From the IMG/VR virus record IMGVR_UViG_3300017917_001573, positions 30,972 to 94,971 of that record: a DNA stretch of 64,000 nucleotides. One strand, written 5' to 3'. The notes below the pieces were generated by a model that was given only the letters and a program-made list of their open reading frames with translations, was not told the origin of the DNA and searched no databases. Shown here one piece after another: positions 10,323 through 19,222 of this stretch. The DNA is from a virus. Made by a program: the position numbers and the translations under genes. How positions within the stretch are numbered: position 1 is the stretch's first letter; each line of letters opens with the position of its first letter.

Positions 10323-13300
10323 ATGCCTACTACAACAGATATATCAAATATTATTACAGGTCAAAAACCTGTTTCTGTACAACTTGCAGAAATGCATTCT
10401 GATTTGTTAAACAATATCAGAGAAAATGTTATACCTATAACACCACAAGCATCAAGTAATTATGGATTAACACCAACTGCTGCACCACAACAAAAATCAT
10501 TTGCAGAAGTTGCAGCAGAAGTATTCAGTAATCCTATTAGAAACAGTACATTCGTTGCACCATATGAATATGCTAAAAAATATGATGATAAACAATTGGG
10601 ATTTAATGCTGCACGTTCTTTTGAAGACCAAGAAGATATGTATGCTGATAAATTGTATTCTAGTTTTGGTGGTGCATTGTTAGGTATTGGTAAAGGTGTT
10701 GCAAGTAGAGGTTTATCTATTATTCCTAAATTTTTAAGTTCCGCAGGTGTAATAGGTGGTTTTACAGCAGACATTTTTAGTGGGAATTTATACAACGGAA
10801 AATTAAATTACACCACTGATAACTTCTTTTTACATCTAATGGATGGTATAGATGAAGGATTAAGAGAAGTAATGCCTATATATGCAGACAAAGACTATTT
10901 TGAAGGTGGTTTACTTTCTAAAATGGGTACTATGAAATTTTGGGCAGATGACTTCTTTGATGGTGTAGCATTTGCTGTTTCTTCTTATGGTAACGTTGGT
11001 TTGCTAAATGCGGCAGGTAAACTTGGTAGATTAGGTAAACTTGGAAAAGCGGCAATGGCAGTAGAGGAAGGTGTTGATGCTTTATCAGATGCTGAACGTT
11101 TTGTACAAGGTAGTGAAACTATTAGAGAAGCTGCTACCTTGTCTGCTAAAGAAATGATGCAAGGTTTTACAAAAAACTACAAAGGTTTAGACATTAATTT
11201 TCTAGCATCAGATGCTGCAAAAGCTACTTTAAAAAACTGGGCTAAATCTGGTGGTTATGCTACATTTAATACTGTAACTGAAGCTGGAGCTGAAGCTAGA
11301 GACTTTAAAAAGCAATACAAACAACAATTAATTAACGAAGGTTTTTCTGAATCAGAAGCAAATGATATTGCATCAGAAAAAGCACTTAATGTATTCAACG
11401 GTAATATCATTGCTTTACTAGGCTCTAACATTATTGAGGTTAGAACAATGTTTCCATCTTTGTTTGGTACTACTGAAAATGCATTAGCAACAGCTAAACG
11501 AGCAATTGTTAATGGTGAAAAAGTAGCTACACAAAGTTTGGCTAAAACAATGCTAAAAGGTATTGGGTTGAATATTGCAGCAGAAGGCATGTATGAAGAA
11601 AACATTCAAACGTCTATACAACAATTTGAGAAATCTTCTTCCCCTGACAATACTTCATTTATGGATATGGCTACCAATTCTATAGCCACTATGCTAAATA
11701 ACATTGGTTATTTTGGATCAGCTCTAACAGGTTCATACAAAGACATGTCTGCTGATCAAAAAGAAGCAGTTGACTCAATTGTATTAGGTGCATTGATTGG
11801 TGGTTCTATGGGATCAAAAGGTTCTTATAGTGAACATAAATTATTAGAAAATCAAATCAAAACATTTGGTTCTCAATATGAAGGTTTAAAAAATAAACAA
11901 GCTGAAATCTTTTCTGTACTAGGAGAAGACTTGAAGAATATATACAAAAAACAAGTTGTTCAAAATCCAGATGGAACTACTACCGAAACATATCATGATG
12001 AGAATGGTAAATTAGTATTTGATGAAGACAAAATTGCAAAACTAGCATTCCTTAATATTGAAAATCAGAAGTTGGTAAATGAATACTTGTATCGCATTAC
12101 AAACAATGATAAAAAAGGTGCTGATATATTGTTAGATCAACTACATGCTAGATATGCATTTCAAACATTAACAAATCCTATTTGGGATGGGGATGCAGAT
12201 TTAGCATTGAAACATATGGAGAATTCATTGGATTCATTTGAAGACAAATCAAATCCATTGCTTGCTACATGGCAATCTAATAAAGAACGTATTAAAGAGT
12301 ATACAGAAATCTTTAAATCCATACAACAAGAACAACTCAATAAAAAGATTGATAATGTTGCAGACTTTCAATTTGCTAAGTTTGCTTTAGCATCTATGTT
12401 TTATGAAAAAACTAAACAATCTACATTATCAAGACAAGCAAATGAGTATAGAGAAGAACGTGCTGCATTAGATAACAAGTTTAAAGAACCTAAAGAGATT
12501 ATTGATGAAAATGGTAAGATTGTAGATAATCCTAACTATATAACTCCTACACAAGAGGAATCTTCAAAAATGTCTTATTTAAAAAATCAATTGTCTACAA
12601 TTCAATCTCTTGTAGATAGTTCAGAAAAGACTATAAACATGTTCAGAAGTGATTCTGAAAGAAAAGTTTTTTACAAAAGAATTTTCGAGAGACAATCTGA
12701 AATCAATGACTTATTTGACCAAAGCGATAAAGTAGATGAAGAGTTAAAAGAACTTGAAAAAGAGGTTAAAACAAAACAACAAGAACTCTCTGATTTAGAA
12801 AACAAAGAAGAACTTACTCCAGAAGAAGAAACTAAATTAAAAGAACTACAAGACGAAGTACAAAAACTATCTGATGATTATCAAAACAAATATGAATCAC
12901 ATGCTGCATTTGTTGCAGATTTTGAATCAAAACATAGATTTGAAGGTGATATGTGGTTGGTTAAAAACTTTGATATAAAGAAAGGTGATTATCGTTCTTT
13001 TTCTGAACAACTAAAAGATATTGATAATACACCATTACAATACAAACCTTATCTTGAAGCATATCAAGATATGAAGTTGTCTGTAGAATTTCACAAGATT
13101 GTAAATGACTATTTGGAAAAAGCTAATATTTCTGTATCTGAATTAATTTCTACTGTTAATAATTTTATTCAAAATAAAAAAGACATTAGTGAAGAAGATT
13201 TAGCTTTACTTGATTCTTTGTATCAGATGATCAAACGTAAAAACGCTGATGACAAACAAAACAACGTATTAGTAGATTTAAAAAATGTAGTTCTTACTCC

Positions 13301-15989
13301 ATACTATCATCCTAAAATATCTAATGTAGTAGGTTTGTCAGCAGAACTATTGTACAGTGATTTAGATGAAAATGAGGAAACTATTGAAGAAGTTACAAAA
13401 GAACCTGTAAGTGTATTTAAAGAATCATATGAAAATTATTTACAAACTGTAGAAAGTTCAAAAAATAAAATTGCCGATATTCAATCTTTAATTGAATTTG
13501 AAAAACTATTAAAGAAAATGAAATTAGATGGTGGTCCTGTTTCTTTAAATAAAGGTTTTGTTACAAGTAAACGTAATTGGGCATTAAACAAGCAATCCAT
13601 AGGATACTACAAAACATCGACTAATCCATCTGATTTTGAATCACCATCTATCTTGTTGATTGATACACTTGGTCCGTTAGCTAGATTCTTTTTTGAAAGA
13701 GGTTATATACTAAATCAATTAGCATTAGCTCAATCTAAGTTTGAAGCATATGATGCATTGTCTGATAAATCTATGTATACAGAAAGTCCTACTGCTCTAC
13801 AAAATTTGTATACTACATTAAAAGCTTGGCAAAAACTAATTAAAGAAAAAGATAGAAAAAATACTGGTTTTTTTGATGGTTTATCTGATAACATTGATCA
13901 AGCATTAAACAATGTAGATACTATGTTGGATGCTGCAATGAAATCTGGAGACAATAGAATTGCAATGCAGAATAAAATGTTTATGTTGAATTTACAACAA
14001 CATTTTATATCTATGGGTTTTGATTTAACATCTGGTACACTTAAAGCGCATGCTACTAGTCCGTTAAATCAGTTTTTAAATCATCCTAGAATTAAACCAC
14101 TTTGGGAAGATAAAGATGTTGCATCTTTGACAGAATATGATTTTGAAACTATTGCTGTTGGATTAAGAACTGTAATGACACCTACTGAAATAAATACTAT
14201 AACTCAGCAATTAATTACATCTAATAAACAAACATACAGTGTATTTAAAAGTGTAATTGGAGAAAGATCAACTGTATATCCATCTGATTATATTGGTTAT
14301 TTTATGTTGGAACTATTTAAAGTAGAATCAGATAGTATTGATAAATTTAAACAACATCAAAATCTACTAATTCTATTAGAAGATTTAAAATCAGATAGTA
14401 CATCCAAATTTACCATAAGAGGTAAAGATTATACTAAAGATGAAATCATTAATCTTGTAGAAAATTTACTAACACACAATTTAAATGAAACCGCTATCTT
14501 AAACTTGAATACTGATTTTGTATACAAGAATTATTTGACAAAGCTTGATAAATATGAAAAAACTCAATCTATTGGTCTATCATCAGAACAAAGAATGAGT
14601 CACATGATTTTTTCTAAGTATTTGTCAATGAAAATCAATTACAAACCATTGATGTTAAATGCTGTTGCTGGTTCTGGTAAAACATCTACCTTTAAATGGT
14701 TGTTTGCTACAAATGAAATTACAGCAGAAAATACTCAATTCTTTGCTACAACAGATACTTCTGTATCTAGTCTACAAAATTCATTGTCTGCAAATAATGT
14801 AACTGTAAAAAATATATCGACAATAGATCCAAAGGCTGATTATTCTAATACTAAACATCTAGTAGTAGATGAAATTGGTTTAATTAGTGACAGTAATACA
14901 ACTACTCTTAGAAAAATTGCAGAAAAAAATCCTCACTTAAAAATTATATTTTTAGGTGACAACAACCAACTTCCAAAAAATGCAATTCAAGTATCTCATT
15001 TGTTTTCATTCCAATTACTTTACAATACACCTTTGACACTATCTTTTAGAGCAAAGGTTACATCTATATCTGATGCATTCTCTAAATTTAAAAACAAATC
15101 TACTGTACCAGATACAGTAACATTGTCTGCATCTGGACCTATTGGAAAATCTGTATATGGTGTACATTCTGTAAATGGAAATGATTCTGTGCAATCTGCA
15201 AAATTTGATGAACAAATTCAAATTGAAGTAGACAACAATGCTGATATATTGATTATTACCTCTACCGATAAAATTGATTCATACAAAAAGAAATTTCCTT
15301 CTGCTACTGTTGTTACACCAATTGATGCACAATCTCTTTCTAAAGACAAAGTATTTATTGATGTATCCTATGCAGACTATACATCTGCAAGAACTGGTGT
15401 ACCATATTATGCACAAAGTACCCAAGAAGTTAAGAATACATTGTTCAATACATTGATGTACGTGGCAATTAGTCGTGGTTCTGAGTATGTGATGATCAAA
15501 GATTATGACAATAGATTTTCTAATACAGAAGATACGAATTTACAACAATCTGTAGCAGACTCTATTCAAAAATCAGAAATTGAAATACAAAAAAACAAAG
15601 TTCTATTTCAAGATTGGATTAAAGATGAATTAGCTAAATTTGGTGCAAAACCAACTGTGTCTAATACTACACAAACCCAACCTCAACCACAGACACAACC
15701 TCAAACAGAACCTACTACTGAAACTGAATCAGAAACTGAATCTCAAACTGAAAATGAAACTCAAAATAATTCAAATTTATTTGAAGATACATTATCTGAT
15801 ACAGAAAAAGATTTAGTATCAAGATACCCAGAAGTATATGCTATATTAAAATGGGTATATGATACAAAAGGTAGTGAACAAATGCCTGACACTATGTACA
15901 AAGAAATGCTATCTTTGGTGTATCAAAGACTAACTGATGAAGAATCTACTTTGATTCAATCATACATTAAAAAGCAATCTGAATGTTAA
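10323..15989 (+). CDS. Giant polyvalent protein with C-terminal SF1 helicase domain
   Basis: An 1888-residue protein that starts 4 bases after the previous stop. Residues about 110-270 include Gly/Ala-rich hydrophobic stretches that could be amphipathic or membrane-active. Residues about 800-865 form a clear Glu/Lys coiled coil. Residues about 1440-1730 are an SF1-type helicase: Walker A G-S-G-K-T with Lys1453, Walker B V-V-D-E with D1516-E1517, a GDNNQLP motif III, an L-S-F-R-A motif IV-like site and motif VI AISRG with Arg1718. This is closest to the RecD/TraA/Pif1-like SF1B arrangement. A Thr/Gln/Pro/Glu tract (about residues 1780-1815) joins it to a short C-terminal domain. Multi-domain giants of this kind are the 'polyvalent proteins' described in phages and conjugative elements, thought to travel with the DNA. 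A helicase here could help DNA entry or early transcription; that is inference. Confidence 0.75.
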   Translation: MPTTTDISNIITGQKPVSVQLAEMHSDLLNNIRENVIPITPQASSNYGLTPTAAPQQKSFAEVAAEVFSNPIRNSTFVAPYEYAKKYDDKQLGFNAARSFEDQEDMYADKLYSSFGGALLGIGKGVASRGLSIIPKFLSSAGVIGGFTADIFSGNLYNGKLNYTTDNFFLHLMDGIDEGLREVMPIYADKDYFEGGLLSKMGTMKFWADDFFDGVAFAVSSYGNVGLLNAAGKLGRLGKLGKAAMAVEEGVDALSDAERFVQGSETIREAATLSAKEMMQGFTKNYKGLDINFLASDAAKATLKNWAKSGGYATFNTVTEAGAEARDFKKQYKQQLINEGFSESEANDIASEKALNVFNGNIIALLGSNIIEVRTMFPSLFGTTENALATAKRAIVNGEKVATQSLAKTMLKGIGLNIAAEGMYEENIQTSIQQFEKSSSPDNTSFMDMATNSIATMLNNIGYFGSALTGSYKDMSADQKEAVDSIVLGALIGGSMGSKGSYSEHKLLENQIKTFGSQYEGLKNKQAEIFSVLGEDLKNIYKKQVVQNPDGTTTETYHDENGKLVFDEDKIAKLAFLNIENQKLVNEYLYRITNNDKKGADILLDQLHARYAFQTLTNPIWDGDADLALKHMENSLDSFEDKSNPLLATWQSNKERIKEYTEIFKSIQQEQLNKKIDNVADFQFAKFALASMFYEKTKQSTLSRQANEYREERAALDNKFKEPKEIIDENGKIVDNPNYITPTQEESSKMSYLKNQLSTIQSLVDSSEKTINMFRSDSERKVFYKRIFERQSEINDLFDQSDKVDEELKELEKEVKTKQQELSDLENKEELTPEEETKLKELQDEVQKLSDDYQNKYESHAAFVADFESKHRFEGDMWLVKNFDIKKGDYRSFSEQLKDIDNTPLQYKPYLEAYQDMKLSVEFHKIVNDYLEKANISVSELISTVNNFIQNKKDISEEDLALLDSLYQMIKRKNADDKQNNVLVDLKNVVLTPYYHPKISNVVGLSAELLYSDLDENEETIEEVTKEPVSVFKESYENYLQTVESSKNKIADIQSLIEFEKLLKKMKLDGGPVSLNKGFVTSKRNWALNKQSIGYYKTSTNPSDFESPSILLIDTLGPLARFFFERGYILNQLALAQSKFEAYDALSDKSMYTESPTALQNLYTTLKAWQKLIKEKDRKNTGFFDGLSDNIDQALNNVDTMLDAAMKSGDNRIAMQNKMFMLNLQQHFISMGFDLTSGTLKAHATSPLNQFLNHPRIKPLWEDKDVASLTEYDFETIAVGLRTVMTPTEINTITQQLITSNKQTYSVFKSVIGERSTVYPSDYIGYFMLELFKVESDSIDKFKQHQNLLILLEDLKSDSTSKFTIRGKDYTKDEIINLVENLLTHNLNETAILNLNTDFVYKNYLTKLDKYEKTQSIGLSSEQRMSHMIFSKYLSMKINYKPLMLNAVAGSGKTSTFKWLFATNEITAENTQFFATTDTSVSSLQNSLSANNVTVKNISTIDPKADYSNTKHLVVDEIGLISDSNTTTLRKIAEKNPHLKIIFLGDNNQLPKNAIQVSHLFSFQLLYNTPLTLSFRAKVTSISDAFSKFKNKSTVPDTVTLSASGPIGKSVYGVHSVNGNDSVQSAKFDEQIQIEVDNNADILIITSTDKIDSYKKKFPSATVVTPIDAQSLSKDKVFIDVSYADYTSARTGVPYYAQSTQEVKNTLFNTLMYVAISRGSEYVMIKDYDNRFSNTEDTNLQQSVADSIQKSEIEIQKNKVLFQDWIKDELAKFGAKPTVSNTTQTQPQPQTQPQTEPTTETESETESQTENETQNNSNLFEDTLSDTEKDLVSRYPEVYAILKWVYDTKGSEQMPDTMYKEMLSLVYQRLTDEESTLIQSYIKKQSEC
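15664..15771 (+). repeat. Low-complexity Thr-Gln-Pro/Thr-Glu linker tract
   Basis: An in-frame run of ACT/CAA/CCT then GAA/ACT/TCA codons. It gives a T-Q-P-Q then T-E-S-E pattern and separates the helicase domain from the last about 70 residues of the 1888-residue protein. It is a flexible interdomain linker, and such tracts are prone to length change by slippage. Confidence 0.75.
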
Positions 15990-15990
15990 T

Positions 15991-18900
15991 ATGAATTGTT
16001 TTACTGAATTAGACAGACTAGTTGTTTCAATCCAAGTATCAAAAGACCTGAAAGTTAATTTTGGGTCTTTTGATGTTCATATGAAACACATTTATACTAC
16101 AAAACCATTACCTAAATCAGAAGGTTTAGAATACTACGAAAAGTATACAGAGTTATATAATTCTGTAGCATCTATGCTAGGTTTAGAATCTAGTTTAAAT
16201 GTAGATGATGTTGTAGATTGGTACAATAAAAAACATAATCCTGTTACAGGACAAGGTTTACAATTTCCTTCAAGAGAACACATTAGACGTTCTAAAGACC
16301 AAGATGAAGAAAATGTGGGTAAATTTAAAGAAGGTGATGAAGTATTTTTAATCAAAGATGCAAATGGGAAAGTTGCTTTAGTAGGTAATCCAACTGCGTC
16401 TTTGTATAATGTACTTGCTGTATTGTCAGATGATGAACTAACATTTCGATTCAAAGCATATACACCACTTACAGTATCTTCTAGTATACTAGAAAACAAG
16501 ATAAATATTGAAAATGTATTTAATGCTCCAAAAGCAAAAGTAACTTTAGCAGAACCTGTAAAAACAGTATATGGAAATAATATACAAAATATTGAACCAG
16601 ATCAAGTACAAGGTTCTTTAAATGCTATTGCTACAATGTTTGATGACTTAAATGACACTCAAGGAACTATTCCGTTACTAAGTATTGCAACACATTCTAA
16701 TACAGATGAAGACTTTTTATTGGGTAGACCTGTTGTAAAAATGCTCACATTAGATAATAATGGACATTATAAAATGGTTCCATTCCAAGTAGCATTGAAC
16801 AAAGCGGCATTGTCAACAGATTCTCCTGTATACAAGATGATGCAAACATTTTATGATAATGCTGTTATATTAAATAATGCTGGATTTCCAATGGGTTCTA
16901 TTGAATTTGAAACATTGATTAAAGATGTAGCAAAATCATTTGTAAATGGAGAAATTTTATCCCAAAAGAAAAATGTACTTGTTTCTAAGTATGGACAAAG
17001 TGTATTTGATTCAGCATTGCAACTTGTGCAATTAACACATGGTCAAGAAAAAACTAAATATAGAAGTACATCTCTTGTAGATTTTTATACTACAGTAGGA
17101 TTAAACGATAATCAAATACAAAAAAGAAAAGAACAACTTAAAAATCTGTTTGATGATTTTCAATTAACCGATGAACAAGTTGATCAAATTTTAAATTTGA
17201 ATGATTTACTTTCAGGTAAAGTATTTGAAATTGTATTTGGTATAAAGAATTCTGATTCACCTAGAACTCCAAAAACTAAAACTGTTGAAAAAGATGGTCA
17301 AACATATTTGTATACAGATTTGTTAGAACAATTCAGAAAAAATATTCAACCATTGTTATCAGTAGAAACATCTGCTGGTGGTAGATATGAATTAAATCGT
17401 GTTGGAGATAAACTTGAAGAAAAACAAAAGATCAAAGGTGTTAGAACACCGCGTACTATTTTTACAAATAGAAACACAATTACCAAATATGAAAACGGTA
17501 AAGTTGTAGAATCTTATTATAGTCCACCATTAATGAAAAATGGATATGGACCATTGCAAAAAGCTCTTAAACAACTTATTGCTGCAAACCAAGAATCTTT
17601 CTCTGGTACTTCAAAAACAGAAGGTACATATGTACATAACTTATTAAAACCTTTTTTTACAACAAGAGGTTCTAATGAAACAAAAGTATTTATTACAAAA
17701 GGTTTCTTTACATCAGATGACAATACTAAAAAACTTTATTTAAAAGGTATATTTAAAACATTACGTGCATTAAGCAAAGACTACAATACTAAAAAATACG
17801 ATGATTTAGAAGATATGTCTAACCTTGAAAGTTTAGTAGAAGAGTTGGATATTATCGGTTTAGCAGAAGAAGATTTAGAAATGTTGTCTAATAACTTTAG
17901 TACATTCTATAATACAGAAAGACGATTTGAATCATTAAAAGATTACATTGATGCAGAATTAGAACAAATTCAACAACGTATTGAAAATGATAAAATCAAT
18001 TTATCTGCATTGGGTAATTTCTTAGATCAATCACATATTAATCCATCTACAAAAAGATTTAAAAAAGATGGTGAAAAGAAAGGTTCTTTCATTCGTAGTA
18101 ATCCTAGATTAGCAGGTGAAATAAATGATACATTTGAAAAACAATATATTGATTTATTATCTTTAGCATATACATACCATACTAATCCTGAATTTAAATC
18201 TTTTATGGACAACAATCCTTTTTTAGAAACAGGTTTTAAATTAAAAGATGAAACACTTACTAATACTGATCTTTTAGATAAGATAAATAGCATGCACAAA
18301 GAAACTGTTATTTCAGAATTTGAAAAATTAGTATCTTCTAATATAGAAACATCTGGTGTAATTAGAATTGAAAATTCCAAAGTTGATATAGATTTTAATT
18401 CAAATAATACTGTAAAAGAAGAATCTGTGTTAGAAGAACCAGCTCCTTCTACACAAACAGCTCCTGTTTCTACAAATACTAAAGCTGATATAGAAAGGAG
18501 AAGACAAGAAAAGTATAATACTCAGTACAATAATTTAGTTTCTGGTAATGTATTAGATAATCAAGGAGACCCTGTTTTTGAAGAAGATAAAGGAATAGGA
18601 GCTAATGGTTTATTTACTTTAACAGAAAAAAAATATGGTCATGGTCACGTCAGAACTAGTGGGTTAAATTCTTTAAAGGTTCTTGAAGACTTATTAGAAG
18701 GTGCTGAGTTTTCAGGGTGGTTTGGAGAAATTGGAGAAGGACCACATTCAACATGGGAGACTGGAAACTTTATAATTGTCTCTAATAATATCTATCCGAT
18801 TAAAAACGGTAAATTAAACCTAAATGAGGTTGAGATAATATTAAATGCTGGATTAACTCCTTTTGCTCAAGAGCTTGCAAACAAGTATCCTAATGTAATT

Positions 18901-19191
18901 ATTAAAGATTTTAATGGTAAAAAATATGACGCAGAACTAGATTCTTTAGAAGATACTACTCAACCTACAGATGCTAAAGCTGATATAGAAGGATTTAAAG
19001 ATTTTGTTAAAAATACTGACAACGTCACAGAACAAGACAATTCTGATACTGATACAGAAATCAATAGTTCCGAATTTGATGTATCGTATACTGATATTAA
19101 TGTAACAGATGAGAAAGAACCTAACTCAGAAATTAAACCAGAAGAAAATAACAATGAACCATTAGATCCTTGTGATGGATTTGGTTTTTAA
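15991..19191 (+). CDS. Giant protein of unknown function upstream of the RNA polymerase
   Basis: A 1066-residue protein that starts one base after the preceding TAA. Residues 1-820 show no motif I recognise; they are mixed alpha/beta and Lys/Glu/Asn-rich. From residue 831 there is a linker beginning KADIERRRQE, a pattern I recall as a recurrent spacer in Bacteroidota phage giant proteins. A compact Gly/His-containing module follows (residues about 870-985, with H884 and H886). The related linker words KKYDAEL and a second KADIE then appear at residue 996, leading to an acidic tail. It lies directly between the helicase giant and the polymerase, so a role in the injected complex is plausible. 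Function is unknown. Confidence 0.6.
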   Translation: MNCFTELDRLVVSIQVSKDLKVNFGSFDVHMKHIYTTKPLPKSEGLEYYEKYTELYNSVASMLGLESSLNVDDVVDWYNKKHNPVTGQGLQFPSREHIRRSKDQDEENVGKFKEGDEVFLIKDANGKVALVGNPTASLYNVLAVLSDDELTFRFKAYTPLTVSSSILENKINIENVFNAPKAKVTLAEPVKTVYGNNIQNIEPDQVQGSLNAIATMFDDLNDTQGTIPLLSIATHSNTDEDFLLGRPVVKMLTLDNNGHYKMVPFQVALNKAALSTDSPVYKMMQTFYDNAVILNNAGFPMGSIEFETLIKDVAKSFVNGEILSQKKNVLVSKYGQSVFDSALQLVQLTHGQEKTKYRSTSLVDFYTTVGLNDNQIQKRKEQLKNLFDDFQLTDEQVDQILNLNDLLSGKVFEIVFGIKNSDSPRTPKTKTVEKDGQTYLYTDLLEQFRKNIQPLLSVETSAGGRYELNRVGDKLEEKQKIKGVRTPRTIFTNRNTITKYENGKVVESYYSPPLMKNGYGPLQKALKQLIAANQESFSGTSKTEGTYVHNLLKPFFTTRGSNETKVFITKGFFTSDDNTKKLYLKGIFKTLRALSKDYNTKKYDDLEDMSNLESLVEELDIIGLAEEDLEMLSNNFSTFYNTERRFESLKDYIDAELEQIQQRIENDKINLSALGNFLDQSHINPSTKRFKKDGEKKGSFIRSNPRLAGEINDTFEKQYIDLLSLAYTYHTNPEFKSFMDNNPFLETGFKLKDETLTNTDLLDKINSMHKETVISEFEKLVSSNIETSGVIRIENSKVDIDFNSNNTVKEESVLEEPAPSTQTAPVSTNTKADIERRRQEKYNTQYNNLVSGNVLDNQGDPVFEEDKGIGANGLFTLTEKKYGHGHVRTSGLNSLKVLEDLLEGAEFSGWFGEIGEGPHSTWETGNFIIVSNNIYPIKNGKLNLNEVEIILNAGLTPFAQELANKYPNVIIKDFNGKKYDAELDSLEDTTQPTDAKADIEGFKDFVKNTDNVTEQDNSDTDTEINSSEFDVSYTDINVTDEKEPNSEIKPEENNNEPLDPCDGFGF
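18479..18993 (+). repeat. Direct repeat (about 20 bases) flanking a C-terminal module
   Basis: The sequence CTAAAGCTGATATAGAA occurs at 18479-18495 and again at 18974-18990, followed in both by a purine-rich AAGGA/GGA. Both copies are in the same reading frame and encode K-A-D-I-E. They bracket about 480 bases that encode the Gly/His module of the 1066-residue protein. Identity at the DNA level makes recombination between copies possible. Confidence 0.7.
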
Positions 19192-19194
19192 TTG

Positions 19195-19202
19195 TAACTT
19201 TG
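19195..19202 (+). promoter_or_regulatory. Possible Bacteroidota -7 element before the RNA polymerase gene
   Basis: TAACTTTG fits TAnnTTTG and lies 21 bases before the ATG of the RNA polymerase gene. No TTTG is present at the usual 19-21-base spacing upstream, so this is weak. Confidence 0.25.
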
Positions 19203-19222
19203 AAAAATATTAATATAACGAT

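Noticed and set aside
18640-18648. H-G-H pair of the 1066-residue protein as a metallo-enzyme site
   Set aside because: Only two His close together with no third ligand pattern; too little to call an enzyme.
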